A model generated the notes under the pieces. It was not told the DNA's origin and did not search any database. It worked only from the letters and a program-made list of their open reading frames with translations. 22,683 bases of DNA. It comes from a bacterium (GTDB taxonomy: Bacteria > Planctomycetota > J058 > JAJDCP01). Location: positions 1 through 22,683 of the forward strand of contig JAUIEM010000132.1 of assembly GCA_030428695.1 (NCBI GenBank), read 5' to 3'. Below, in pieces: positions 7,757-13,855 of this stretch. The translations under genes were made by a program, and so were the position numbers. How positions within the stretch are numbered: position 1 is the first letter of the stretch; every line of letters starts with the position of its first letter.

Positions 7757-9223
7757 ATGGCAGAAGAAACCGTCGACGTCACCGCCACCGGCACCGGCAG
7801 CCGCGCTCCCGCTCCGGCCCGTCAGGTGCCCGCGCTGGTGCTGCTGTGGTGCCGGGATGAGCCCGAGCGCGTCGGCGAGGTCATCCTGCTGCTCAACGAC
7901 CTGCGCACCTCGCTGATCGCCGGCCGCGCCTCGGACAGCTCGAGCGGGCCGCGCGCGGCCCTGGTGCGGCAGCTGCCGGGCCGCAACGAGACGACCGGCG
8001 ACTTCCAGAGCAAGACGATCTCCCGCGAGCAGCTGCGGCTGACGCCGCTGAGCGAGACGCGCCTGCAGGTCACCAACCTCGGCCGCGGCACCCTGCGCAA
8101 GGACGGCATGGCGGCGCAGAGCTTCGTGCTCGATCCCGGCGAGCTGCTCCTGCTCGAGCGGCGCGCCCTGTTCCTCGCGACCACCCGCCCGCTGGTGCTG
8201 CGCTTCGAGGCCCTCGCCGGCCTGCGCGGCCATCGCTTCGGCGAAGCGGACGCCTGGGGGCTGGTCGGGGAGAGCCCCGCGGCCTGGGCGCTGCGGGCGC
8301 GGCTCGCCTTCGTCGGGGCGCGCGCGGCCCACGTGCTGATCACCGGCGCGAGCGGCACCGGCAAGGAGCTGGTCGCCCAGGCCCTGCACGGCCTGTCCGC
8401 CCGGAGGAGCAAGGCGCTGGTCGCGCGCAACGCGGCGACCATCCCCGACAGCCTGGCCGACGCCGAGCTGTTCGGCAACGTCAAGCACTATCCGAACCCG
8501 GGGACGCCCGAGCGGCCGGGGCTGATCGGCAGCGCCGACGGCGCGAGCCTGTTCCTCGACGAGTTCGCCGAGCTGCCCGAAGCGTTGCAGGCGAAGCTGC
8601 TGCGGGTGCTCGACCGCGGCGAGTACCACCGGCTCGGCGAGGGCCGCGCGCGGGTCTCCGACTTCCGGCTGCTCGCTGCGACCAACCGTCCGCTCAGCTA
8701 CCTCAAGCATGACGTCCTCGCGCGCTTCAAGATCCAGCTCGAAGTGCCCGACCTCAACGCCCGGCGGGCCGACATCCCGCTGCTCGCCCGCTTCCTGTTG
8801 CGCCGCATCGCCGCCGAGGACCCGGCCCTCGCCGGGCGTTTCTTCCCCGACGGTGACCCGGCCGGTCTGCCGCGCATCAGCGCCGAGCTGACCGCGCAGC
8901 TGGTCCGGCACCCGTACAGCACCCACGTGCGGGAGCTCGAGAGCCTGCTGTGGAAGGCGATGGCGCGGGCGACCGGCGGCACGCTCCATGTCGTCGACGC
9001 CGGGGCGCCGGACTCCGATCCGCCCTCCTCCGCGCCGCCCTCCGATCCGCCGTCGGCGGCCCCGAGCGCGGGGGAGTGGACGGCCGCGGAGCTGCAGGCC
9101 TGCCTCGACAAGCACGACGGGCGCCAGGAGCCGGTCTGGCGGGAGCTCGGCATGAGCAGCCGCTACGTGCTCAAACGCCTGGTCAAGAAGTACGATCTCC
9201 GGGTGCGGGGACGCGGCGGGTAG
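7757..9223 (+). CDS. FHA-AAA+-HTH regulator of sigma-54 activator type, lacking GAFTGA
   Basis: A 488-aa cytosolic regulator. An FHA-like domain (about 45-152) shows SREQLRL (89-95) and [11 protein letters not shown] (107-117), matching the phosphothreonine-binding loops. The AAA+ domain follows: Walker A GASGTGKE (197-204), Walker B SLFLDEF (264-270), sensor I ATN (308-310) and sensor II region HVRELES (390-396). After a Pro/Ser linker, a Fis-like helix-turn-helix spans 445-480 ([17 protein letters not shown]). Normal sigma-54 activators have GAFTGA after ELFG; here [19 protein letters not shown] (237-255) takes its place, so contact with sigma-54 is doubtful. I recall similar variants in myxobacteria and planctomycetes. 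The start at 7757 has GGGAG 10 nt upstream; a longer frame to 7646 would overlap the divergent kinase. The nearby kinase could supply the phosphothreonine signal. The 3' end overlaps an antisense small ORF. Confidence 0.88.
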   Translation: MAEETVDVTATGTGSRAPAPARQVPALVLLWCRDEPERVGEVILLLNDLRTSLIAGRASDSSSGPRAALVRQLPGRNETTGDFQSKTISREQLRLTPLSETRLQVTNLGRGTLRKDGMAAQSFVLDPGELLLLERRALFLATTRPLVLRFEALAGLRGHRFGEADAWGLVGESPAAWALRARLAFVGARAAHVLITGASGTGKELVAQALHGLSARRSKALVARNAATIPDSLADAELFGNVKHYPNPGTPERPGLIGSADGASLFLDEFAELPEALQAKLLRVLDRGEYHRLGEGRARVSDFRLLAATNRPLSYLKHDVLARFKIQLEVPDLNARRADIPLLARFLLRRIAAEDPALAGRFFPDGDPAGLPRISAELTAQLVRHPYSTHVRELESLLWKAMARATGGTLHVVDAGAPDSDPPSSAPPSDPPSAAPSAGEWTAAELQACLDKHDGRQEPVWRELGMSSRYVLKRLVKKYDLRVRGRGG

Positions 9224-9347
9224 GCAGCCCCTTGCCGGTCAGCTTGCGCAGCACGGCGTCGATGTGCCGGAAGGTGGTCTGCTCGGTCGTCAGCTCGTCG
9301 TCGATCAAGCGCTCGTCGATCGGGTGGTTGCGCAGGGCCTCTTCCAT
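9183..9347 (-). CDS. Small ORF (54 aa) behind a sigma-54 promoter
   Basis: The predicted 54-aa product begins MEEALRNHPIDERL and ends PAPGDRTS. It is helical and highly charged, with no cysteine, signal peptide or membrane segment, and I recognise no family. Three things support it: a near-ideal Shine-Dalgarno (AAGGAGGAA, with GGAGG 7 nt before the ATG), a consensus sigma-54 promoter (9395-9380) predicting transcription from about 9369, and a 5' leader of only about 22 nt. Its last 13 codons and stop (41 bp) are antisense to the 3' end of the FHA-AAA+ regulator, so its transcript would also be antisense to that mRNA. It may act as a peptide, as an antisense RNA, or both. It could also be the first gene of a unit whose only product is this peptide, since no further minus-strand gene follows. 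Confidence 0.6.
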   Translation of the reverse strand: MEEALRNHPIDERLIDDELTTEQTTFRHIDAVLRKLTGKGLPTRRVPAPGDRTS

Positions 9348-9379
9348 CGTTCTTCCTCCTTCGGCTTTCCGTGGCTCGG

Positions 9380-9395
9380 TGCAAGGAGCGTGCCA
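9380..9395 (-). promoter_or_regulatory. Sigma-54 (RpoN) promoter
   Basis: On the minus strand the sequence reads TGGCACG-N4-TTGCA, matching the -24/-12 consensus at every defined base. The GG (9394-9393) and GC (9382-9381) are exactly 10 bp apart. Initiation is expected near 9369, 22 nt before the ATG of the 54-aa ORF. Such a promoter needs an enhancer-binding AAA+ activator; the G-rich repeats upstream (9451-9492) are candidate binding sites. Confidence 0.75.
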
Positions 9396-9427
9396 CGACT
9401 GAGCGGTCCGGGGCCTTGTAGTTGCGT

Positions 9428-9492
9428 GGGAGTGGGCGGGGCGGCGCGGGCGGTGGGCGCCCGTCGGTGGGCGGGATGGGCGGTCGTCGCCC
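9428..9492. repeat. G-rich block: potential quadruplex, direct repeats, palindromes
   Basis: Five runs of three or more G with loops of 1-6 nt (9428-9457) fit the G-quadruplex pattern. The 9-bp direct repeat CGGTGGGCG occurs at 9451-9459 and 9465-9473. The palindrome GGGCGCCC lies at 9455-9462 and the hairpin GGGCG/CGCCC at 9478-9482/9488-9492. The block lies between the divergent sigma-54 promoter and the polysaccharide operon promoter, at about 60 to 125 bp upstream of the sigma-54 start, where enhancers usually sit. Confidence 0.45.
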
Positions 9493-9511
9493 GCGGGCTG
9501 CTCGACAGGTC

Positions 9512-9540
9512 TTCGCAGGAGACACGGCTTGCGCTATAGT
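9512..9540 (+). promoter_or_regulatory. Sigma-70-like promoter of the polysaccharide operon
   Basis: TTCGCA (9512-9517) and TATAGT (9535-9540) are separated by 17 bp, giving 4 of 6 and 5 of 6 consensus matches. Transcription would begin near 9547, leaving about 167 nt before the preferred start of the sugar transferase gene. TATAGT stands out in this very GC-rich intergenic region. Confidence 0.5.
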
Positions 9541-9546
9541 CGCGGG

Positions 9547-9713
9547 CACGCGAAAGTGGCAATCTCCAGCCGAGGGCCCGGAGCGGAACAGGTCAGGTAT
9601 GGGGGCGCGCCTGCGGCGTGATCGCCTCACTCCGCGGCCTCCGGGCCCTCGCGACGAAAAATCCCTGTGCAGCAACCGGGCTTGTTCCTCTCCGGTCCCC
9701 AAGGACGCTGGCC
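9547..9713 (+). promoter_or_regulatory. Structured 5' leader of the polysaccharide operon
   Basis: A perfect 13-bp inverted repeat (CGAGGGCCCGGAG, 9571-9583; its complement at 9639-9651) would close a 55-nt internal region. Inside it GCGGA (9583-9587; its first base is shared with the outer arm) can pair with TCCGC (9631-9635), and GGCG/CGCC (9615-9618/9623-9626) forms a hairpin with a TGAT loop. Further down, GTCC-CCAA-GGAC (9695-9706) would cover the AAGGA ribosome-binding site at 9701-9705. This looks like a folded regulatory RNA, perhaps a riboswitch or protein-binding leader. I cannot match it to the c-di-GMP, cobalamin or fluoride consensus as I remember them. Ordinary GC-rich self-complementarity remains possible, though a perfect 13-bp stem is long for chance. 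Confidence 0.45.
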
Positions 9714-10397
9714 TTGCATCAACCAACCCCGTCCGACAGTGCCGTGCATGTCGATGAGCCGATCGAAGTCGCTCCGGACGCGCGCCGGGCCGGCCGAGAC
9801 CTCCCCAACGTGTCTACGGGCTACGACCCGCGCCCTCTCGAGCTCGCGGCGTGCGTCCTCGCCGCGCCCTTCGCGCTGCCCGTCGGGCTCGGCATCGCCC
9901 TGGGCCTGTGCGCGTGCTACGGCTATGCCCCGCTCTACACCGAGCTGCGGGTCGGGCGCGGCGGGCGGGAGTTCCGGCTGCTCAAGTTCCGCACCCTGAC
10001 CGGGCCCGCGCCACGGGCCGACGATCTGACCGGGCGCCTGGGGAAGAGCGCGCCTCCGGCCTCCAGCGCGGGGCGTTTCGCGCGTTTTCTGCGGCGCTCC
10101 AGCCTCGATGAGCTGCCCCAGCTGCTCAATGTACTGCGCGGAGAGATGGCCCTGGTCGGGCCGCGACCGATGCCGCGGGCCGAGCTGGCGCGGCGCTTCG
10201 GGGCGGACGGCCGCCGGGTCGTGTCGGTGCGGCCGGGGCTGACCGGCCTGTGGCAGGTCAGCGGCCGCAACGATGTCGACGACGCGACCCGGAGGGCCCT
10301 CGACCTGCGCTATGTCGAGGAGCGCGGCCCCCGGCTCGACGCGGCGATTCTGCTGCGCACCGTCGGCGCCGTGCTGTCCGGGCGGGGGGCGTACTGA
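9714..10397 (+). CDS. Priming sugar transferase (polyprenyl-phosphate glycosyl-1-phosphate transferase)
   Basis: Transfers a sugar-1-phosphate from a nucleotide sugar to undecaprenyl phosphate at the inner membrane, the first step of polysaccharide repeat-unit synthesis. Counting from TTG 9714 (227 aa): one hydrophobic segment (about 43-70), KFRTL (91-95), the catalytic-region motif SSLDELPQLLNVLRGEM (129-145), LVGPRP (147-152) and RPGLTGLWQVSGRN (173-186), all typical of the bacterial sugar transferase family. It is the short form (about 200 aa) without the extra N-terminal membrane domain of WcaJ/WbaP. The start is uncertain: TTG 9714 has AAGGA 8 nt upstream; the frame is open back to a GTG at 9618 without a good ribosome-binding site, and GTG 9744 or 9810 are other options. 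It is the first gene of the operon and its stop overlaps the next start region. Confidence 0.9.
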   Translation: MHQPTPSDSAVHVDEPIEVAPDARRAGRDLPNVSTGYDPRPLELAACVLAAPFALPVGLGIALGLCACYGYAPLYTELRVGRGGREFRLLKFRTLTGPAPRADDLTGRLGKSAPPASSAGRFARFLRRSSLDELPQLLNVLRGEMALVGPRPMPRAELARRFGADGRRVVSVRPGLTGLWQVSGRNDVDDATRRALDLRYVEERGPRLDAAILLRTVGAVLSGRGAY

Positions 10398-11560
10398 TCC
10401 GCATCCTGCACGTCGTCAAGTGGCTCGCTGCCTCCCCGCGCAGCGGAGGCGCGCTGCGCGCCCGGCACCTCGCCGAGGGGCTCGCCCGCTTCGCGACCGT
10501 CGACGCGGTCGGCTTCCTTCCGCCCGACGCCCCCACCCCGGTCCACGCGCCCTACGGGCAGGTCGCGACCCTGCCGCCCCGGCGCGCGCCGGCGGCGATG
10601 CTCGCCGGGCTGGCGGCCGGGCTGCCACTGCGCGGCCTGCGCTTCGCAGTGCCCGCGTTGCGCGCGCGTGTCGCGGCGATGCTGGACGGGGGCCGCTACG
10701 ACGCGGTCCAGGTCGAGGAGCTCGCGATGCTGGCGCGGCTGCCGGTGCTCCCGCCGGGGACTCCGCTCGTCTACAGCGCGCACAACGTCGAGTCCGAGCT
10801 CGCCGCGCGCCTGCTCGGCCGCCTGGGGCCCTGGCTCGCTGGAGCGGAGCGCGACCGCACGGAGCGCCTCGAGCGACAGGCCCTGCGTCGGGCCGCCTTC
10901 AGCCTGGCGGTCTCGGCTCGCGACCAGCGGCGGCTCCGCGCGCTCGTCCCGGAGGCGCGGGTCGAGGTGCTCGAGAACGGCGCCGCCGCCCGCCTCGTGC
11001 CCGGGCCGCCGGTGCGCGCGCCGGAGCTCCTGTTCCTCGGCTGTCTGGGCTGGGCTCCGAACCGCGCTGGCCTGGACTGGTTCCTGCGCGCGGTGCTGCC
11101 GGCGCTGCGCCGGCGGGTGCCCGCGACGCGGGTGCGGGTGGTCGGCAGCGAGCTCGGCCGCTGTCTGGCCTGGCGCCTGCGTCGCCACGGGGTCGCCGCG
11201 CACGCCGACGTGCCGGACGTCCTGCCCTTCCTGCAGCGCGCCCGGCTGCTGGTGATCCCGCTCCTGGCCGGGGCCGGTACCCGCATCAAGGCGATCGAGG
11301 CCTGGGCCGCGGGCCTGCCCGTCGTGTCGACGGCGCTCGGCGTCGAGGGGCTCGAGGTGCAGCCGGGCGTCGACGCGCTGGTCGCGGACGGGGCGGAGGA
11401 ATTCGCCCGCGCGGTCGCCCGCGTGCTGTGCGACGACGCCCTCTACGGCGCGCTGCGGAGCGCCGGACGCGCGCGGGCCCGTGCGCTGCGCTGGGAGAGC
11501 CTGACCGCGCGCCTGGAGCCGTGGTACCGCGCCCTGGTCGCGCAGGAGACGGCGCGATGA
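10394..11560 (+). CDS. Glycosyltransferase, GT4 (GT-B fold)
   Basis: Probably adds a sugar to the lipid-linked repeat unit at the cytosolic face of the membrane. The 388-aa product starts with a typical GT4 opening (IRILHVVKWLAASPRSGGALRAR) and has YSAHNVESE (127-135), a C-terminal Rossmann half from about 210, and the donor-site region GAGTRIKAIEAWAAGLPVV (293-311) followed by STALGVEGL. The start is unusual: no ATG, GTG or TTG lies near the expected N-terminus. CTG at 10394 overlaps the upstream stop as CTGA, with a G-rich stretch before it. The only upstream start, GTG 10250, would add 48 Arg-rich residues inside the sugar transferase gene and is unlikely. Translational coupling to the upstream gene is probable. 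The closest relatives I recall are GT4 enzymes of exosortase-type polysaccharide clusters. Confidence 0.88.
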   Translation: MIRILHVVKWLAASPRSGGALRARHLAEGLARFATVDAVGFLPPDAPTPVHAPYGQVATLPPRRAPAAMLAGLAAGLPLRGLRFAVPALRARVAAMLDGGRYDAVQVEELAMLARLPVLPPGTPLVYSAHNVESELAARLLGRLGPWLAGAERDRTERLERQALRRAAFSLAVSARDQRRLRALVPEARVEVLENGAAARLVPGPPVRAPELLFLGCLGWAPNRAGLDWFLRAVLPALRRRVPATRVRVVGSELGRCLAWRLRRHGVAAHADVPDVLPFLQRARLLVIPLLAGAGTRIKAIEAWAAGLPVVSTALGVEGLEVQPGVDALVADGAEEFARAVARVLCDDALYGALRSAGRARARALRWESLTARLEPWYRALVAQETAR

Positions 11561-12678
11561 GGGTCGCGGTCAACGCGCGCCAGCTCGCCGCCCGCCGGCC
11601 CGCCGGGATCGCGCGCTACTGTCGCGAGATGCTGCCGCGCCTCGCCCAGGCGCGGCCTTCGTACGAGTTCCTGTGGATCGTCGACGGGCCGGTGGCGGGA
11701 CTCCGGCTGCCGTCGAACGCGGCGCTGGTGCAGACCCCGCCCTGCCGGCATCCGGTCTGTTTCATCCCCTGGCTCGAGGCGGTGGTCGCGCCGCTCGTCT
11801 GGGCGCGCGGCGCGGGCCTCTACCTCGGCATGGACGGGATGGCGCCGCTGCTCAGCCCGGTGCCGACCGTGCTGTTCCTGCACGACCTGAACTTCCTCGA
11901 CGCGCCGCAGGACCTCGCCTGGTCGCACGCGCTGTTCTACACCCGCATGCTGCCCCGCTACGCGCGCCGCGCCCGCCGCCTGGTCACGCTCTCCGAGTTC
12001 TCGCGCCACGACATCGGGCGCCGCCTCGGCCTCGACCCGGCGGGCATCGCCGTCGCGGGCGCCGCCGTCGCGGACGGATTCGCGACGCCGCCGCCGGCGG
12101 GGCTGGTCGAGCGGGTGCGGCGGCGCTTCGCCGATGGCCGGCCGTACTTCCTGTACGTGGGCAGCCTGCACCCGCGCAAGAACCTGCGGCGGCTGGTCGC
12201 GGCCTTCGAGCGCTTCAAGCAGCGCACGGGCGCGCCGACCCGGCTGGTGCTCGCCGGCCCTCCGCTGTTCAAGAACGGCCCCCTGCGCGCCCGCATCGCC
12301 CGGAGCCCCGTCGCCGATCAGATCGTCTGCAGCGGCTTCATCCGCGACAGCGAGCTGAAAGCCCTGTACCGGGGGGCGCGCGCCCTGGCCCTGGTGTCAC
12401 GCTTCGAGGGCTTCGGGCTGCCGCTGCTCGAGGCGATGGCCTGCGATCTCCCGATCGTGTGCGCCGACACCACCGCGCTGCCGGAGGTGTGCGGCGGGGC
12501 GGCGCGCCTGGTCGACCCGCTCTCGGTCGAGGCGATCGCGGACGCGCTCGAGGAGCTCGACGGCTCGCCGGGGCGGCGGGCCGAGCTGGTCGCCCGCGGC
12601 CGCGAGCGCCGCCGGCACTTCAGCTGGGAGGCCTGCGCGGCACGTCTTGCCCGGGTGCTCGACGAGGCGCGGCCGTGA
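11557..12678 (+). CDS. Glycosyltransferase, GT4 (GT-B fold)
   Basis: A 373-aa GT4 enzyme, probably a retaining sugar transferase using a nucleotide sugar (mannosyltransferase-like). Seen in the sequence: an N-terminal acceptor half with FLHDLNFLD (107-115), the inter-domain YVGSLHPRKNL (200-210), LVLAGPP (230-236), and the donor-binding E-x7-E motif within SRFEGFGLPLLEAM (281-294; Glu284 and Glu292), followed by ALPEVCGGAARLVDP. The start ATG overlaps the upstream stop as ATGA, with AGGAG (11544-11548) 8 nt before it, so it is translationally coupled to the first GT4 gene. It has no membrane segment and presumably associates peripherally with the membrane to extend the lipid-linked glycan. 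Family assignment is firm; sugar specificity is not visible. Confidence 0.92.
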   Translation: MRVAVNARQLAARRPAGIARYCREMLPRLAQARPSYEFLWIVDGPVAGLRLPSNAALVQTPPCRHPVCFIPWLEAVVAPLVWARGAGLYLGMDGMAPLLSPVPTVLFLHDLNFLDAPQDLAWSHALFYTRMLPRYARRARRLVTLSEFSRHDIGRRLGLDPAGIAVAGAAVADGFATPPPAGLVERVRRRFADGRPYFLYVGSLHPRKNLRRLVAAFERFKQRTGAPTRLVLAGPPLFKNGPLRARIARSPVADQIVCSGFIRDSELKALYRGARALALVSRFEGFGLPLLEAMACDLPIVCADTTALPEVCGGAARLVDPLSVEAIADALEELDGSPGRRAELVARGRERRRHFSWEACAARLARVLDEARP

Positions 12679-12697
12679 GCCCGGCGGGGGGAAGGGC

Positions 12698-13855
12698 GTG
12701 ACCGGTGTCGCGATGGCCTTCTGGGGTCTGGTCGCCGTGCTCGCCTACACCTGGCTCGGCTACCCGCTCCTGCTCACCGGCCTCGCCCGGCTCGTGCGAC
12801 CCCGCCCGGCGGCGCCGCCGGGCGCTCCCGCTCTGCTCAGCCTGGTCATCGCGGCCTGCGACGAGGTGGAGTTCGTCGCGCGCAAGCGCGCGAACACCCG
12901 GGCTCTCGACTACCCGCCGGAGCTCCTGCAGGTGCTGTGGGTCGTCGATGGGGACGACGGGACCGCCTCGCGGCTCGCGGACTTCCCGGAGGTCGAGCTC
13001 CTCGCCCAGCCGGGGCGGAGCGGCAAGGCGGCCGCCCTCAACCGCGGAGTCGCCGCGGCGCGGGGGGCGATCGTCGTCTTCAGCGACGCGAACGCGATGC
13101 TGTGTCCGGGCGCCCTGCGTGCCCTGGCGCGGGCCTTCGACGATCCCGCGGTCGGCTGCGCGGCCGGCGAGAAACGGGTCGCGCGGGGCCCGGGAGCCGC
13201 CGCCGCCAGCGAGTCCCTGTACTGGCGTTACGAATCAGCGCTCAAGAGGGCGGAGGACCGCCTCGGCTCGGTGGTCGGCGCGGCGGGGGAGCTGTTCGCG
13301 GTCCGCCGGGAGCTCTACCGTCCCCTGCCGGAGGACACCGTCGCCGACGACTTCGCGATCTCCCTCGGCATCGCCCTCGCCGGGTACCGCCTCGCCTACG
13401 TTCCCGAGGCCTGGGCCGAGGAGGGGGGCTCGGCGACGCTTCGCGACGAGCTGACGCGGCGGATGCGGGTCGCGGCCGGCCACGTCCAGGCGGTGCCGCG
13501 GATGCCGGGGCTGTTCGATGTCTTCCGCCGACCGCTTCTGTGCTGGCAGTACGTCTCCCACAAGTTCCTGCGCGGCCTGGTCGCACCGCTCGCGTCGTTC
13601 CTGTTGCTTCCGCTCAACGCCGCGCTGCTCGCGCACGGGCCGCTCTACATCTGGCTCCTCGGCGCCCAGCTCGGCTTGTGGGGGGCCGGGCTGCTCGGCC
13701 TGGGGGCGGGGCGGCGCTACCGCATCCTGGCGGCGCCGGCTACCCTGCTGTTGCTCAACTTCGCCGCCCTGCTCGGGACCCTGCGCTATCTGGTCGCGGG
13801 GCAGCCGGTGCGCTGGCGGCGGGCGCGGCGGATCGACGCCGGGGAGGACGGCTGA
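12698..13855 (+). CDS. Glycosyltransferase, GT2 (GT-A fold), membrane-bound
   Basis: A 385-aa GT2 enzyme of the cellulose/hyaluronan-synthase-like group. An N-terminal membrane segment (about 6-32) precedes the catalytic domain, with LSLVIAACDE (47-56), DGDDG (84-88), the metal-binding region FSDANAML (128-135), GAAGELFAVRRELY (194-207), VADDFAISL (215-223; catalytic-type Asp pair) and RRMRVAAGH (254-262) at the place of the Q/RxxRW motif. Two or three C-terminal hydrophobic segments follow (about 293-365). It could be an inverting transferase adding a sugar to the repeat unit; processive synthesis seems less likely because the canonical QxxRW is poorly kept. GTG 12698 is preferred as start because GGGGGAAGG lies just upstream; ATG 12713 is an alternative. 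The stop overlaps the next start by one base (TGATG). Confidence 0.9.
   Translation: MTGVAMAFWGLVAVLAYTWLGYPLLLTGLARLVRPRPAAPPGAPALLSLVIAACDEVEFVARKRANTRALDYPPELLQVLWVVDGDDGTASRLADFPEVELLAQPGRSGKAAALNRGVAAARGAIVVFSDANAMLCPGALRALARAFDDPAVGCAAGEKRVARGPGAAAASESLYWRYESALKRAEDRLGSVVGAAGELFAVRRELYRPLPEDTVADDFAISLGIALAGYRLAYVPEAWAEEGGSATLRDELTRRMRVAAGHVQAVPRMPGLFDVFRRPLLCWQYVSHKFLRGLVAPLASFLLLPLNAALLAHGPLYIWLLGAQLGLWGAGLLGLGAGRRYRILAAPATLLLLNFAALLGTLRYLVAGQPVRWRRARRIDAGEDG

Noticed and set aside
4936..7860. A 974-codon plus-strand open frame opposite the kinase-TPR gene
   Set aside because: Its composition mirrors the antisense of the kinase gene and it lacks recognisable domains; the minus-strand kinase motifs are decisive.
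9599..9757. A 52-codon leader ORF (ATG 9599) before the sugar transferase
   Set aside because: It has a poor ribosome-binding site, Arg/Pro-rich shadow-like composition, and lies inside the inverted repeat structure.
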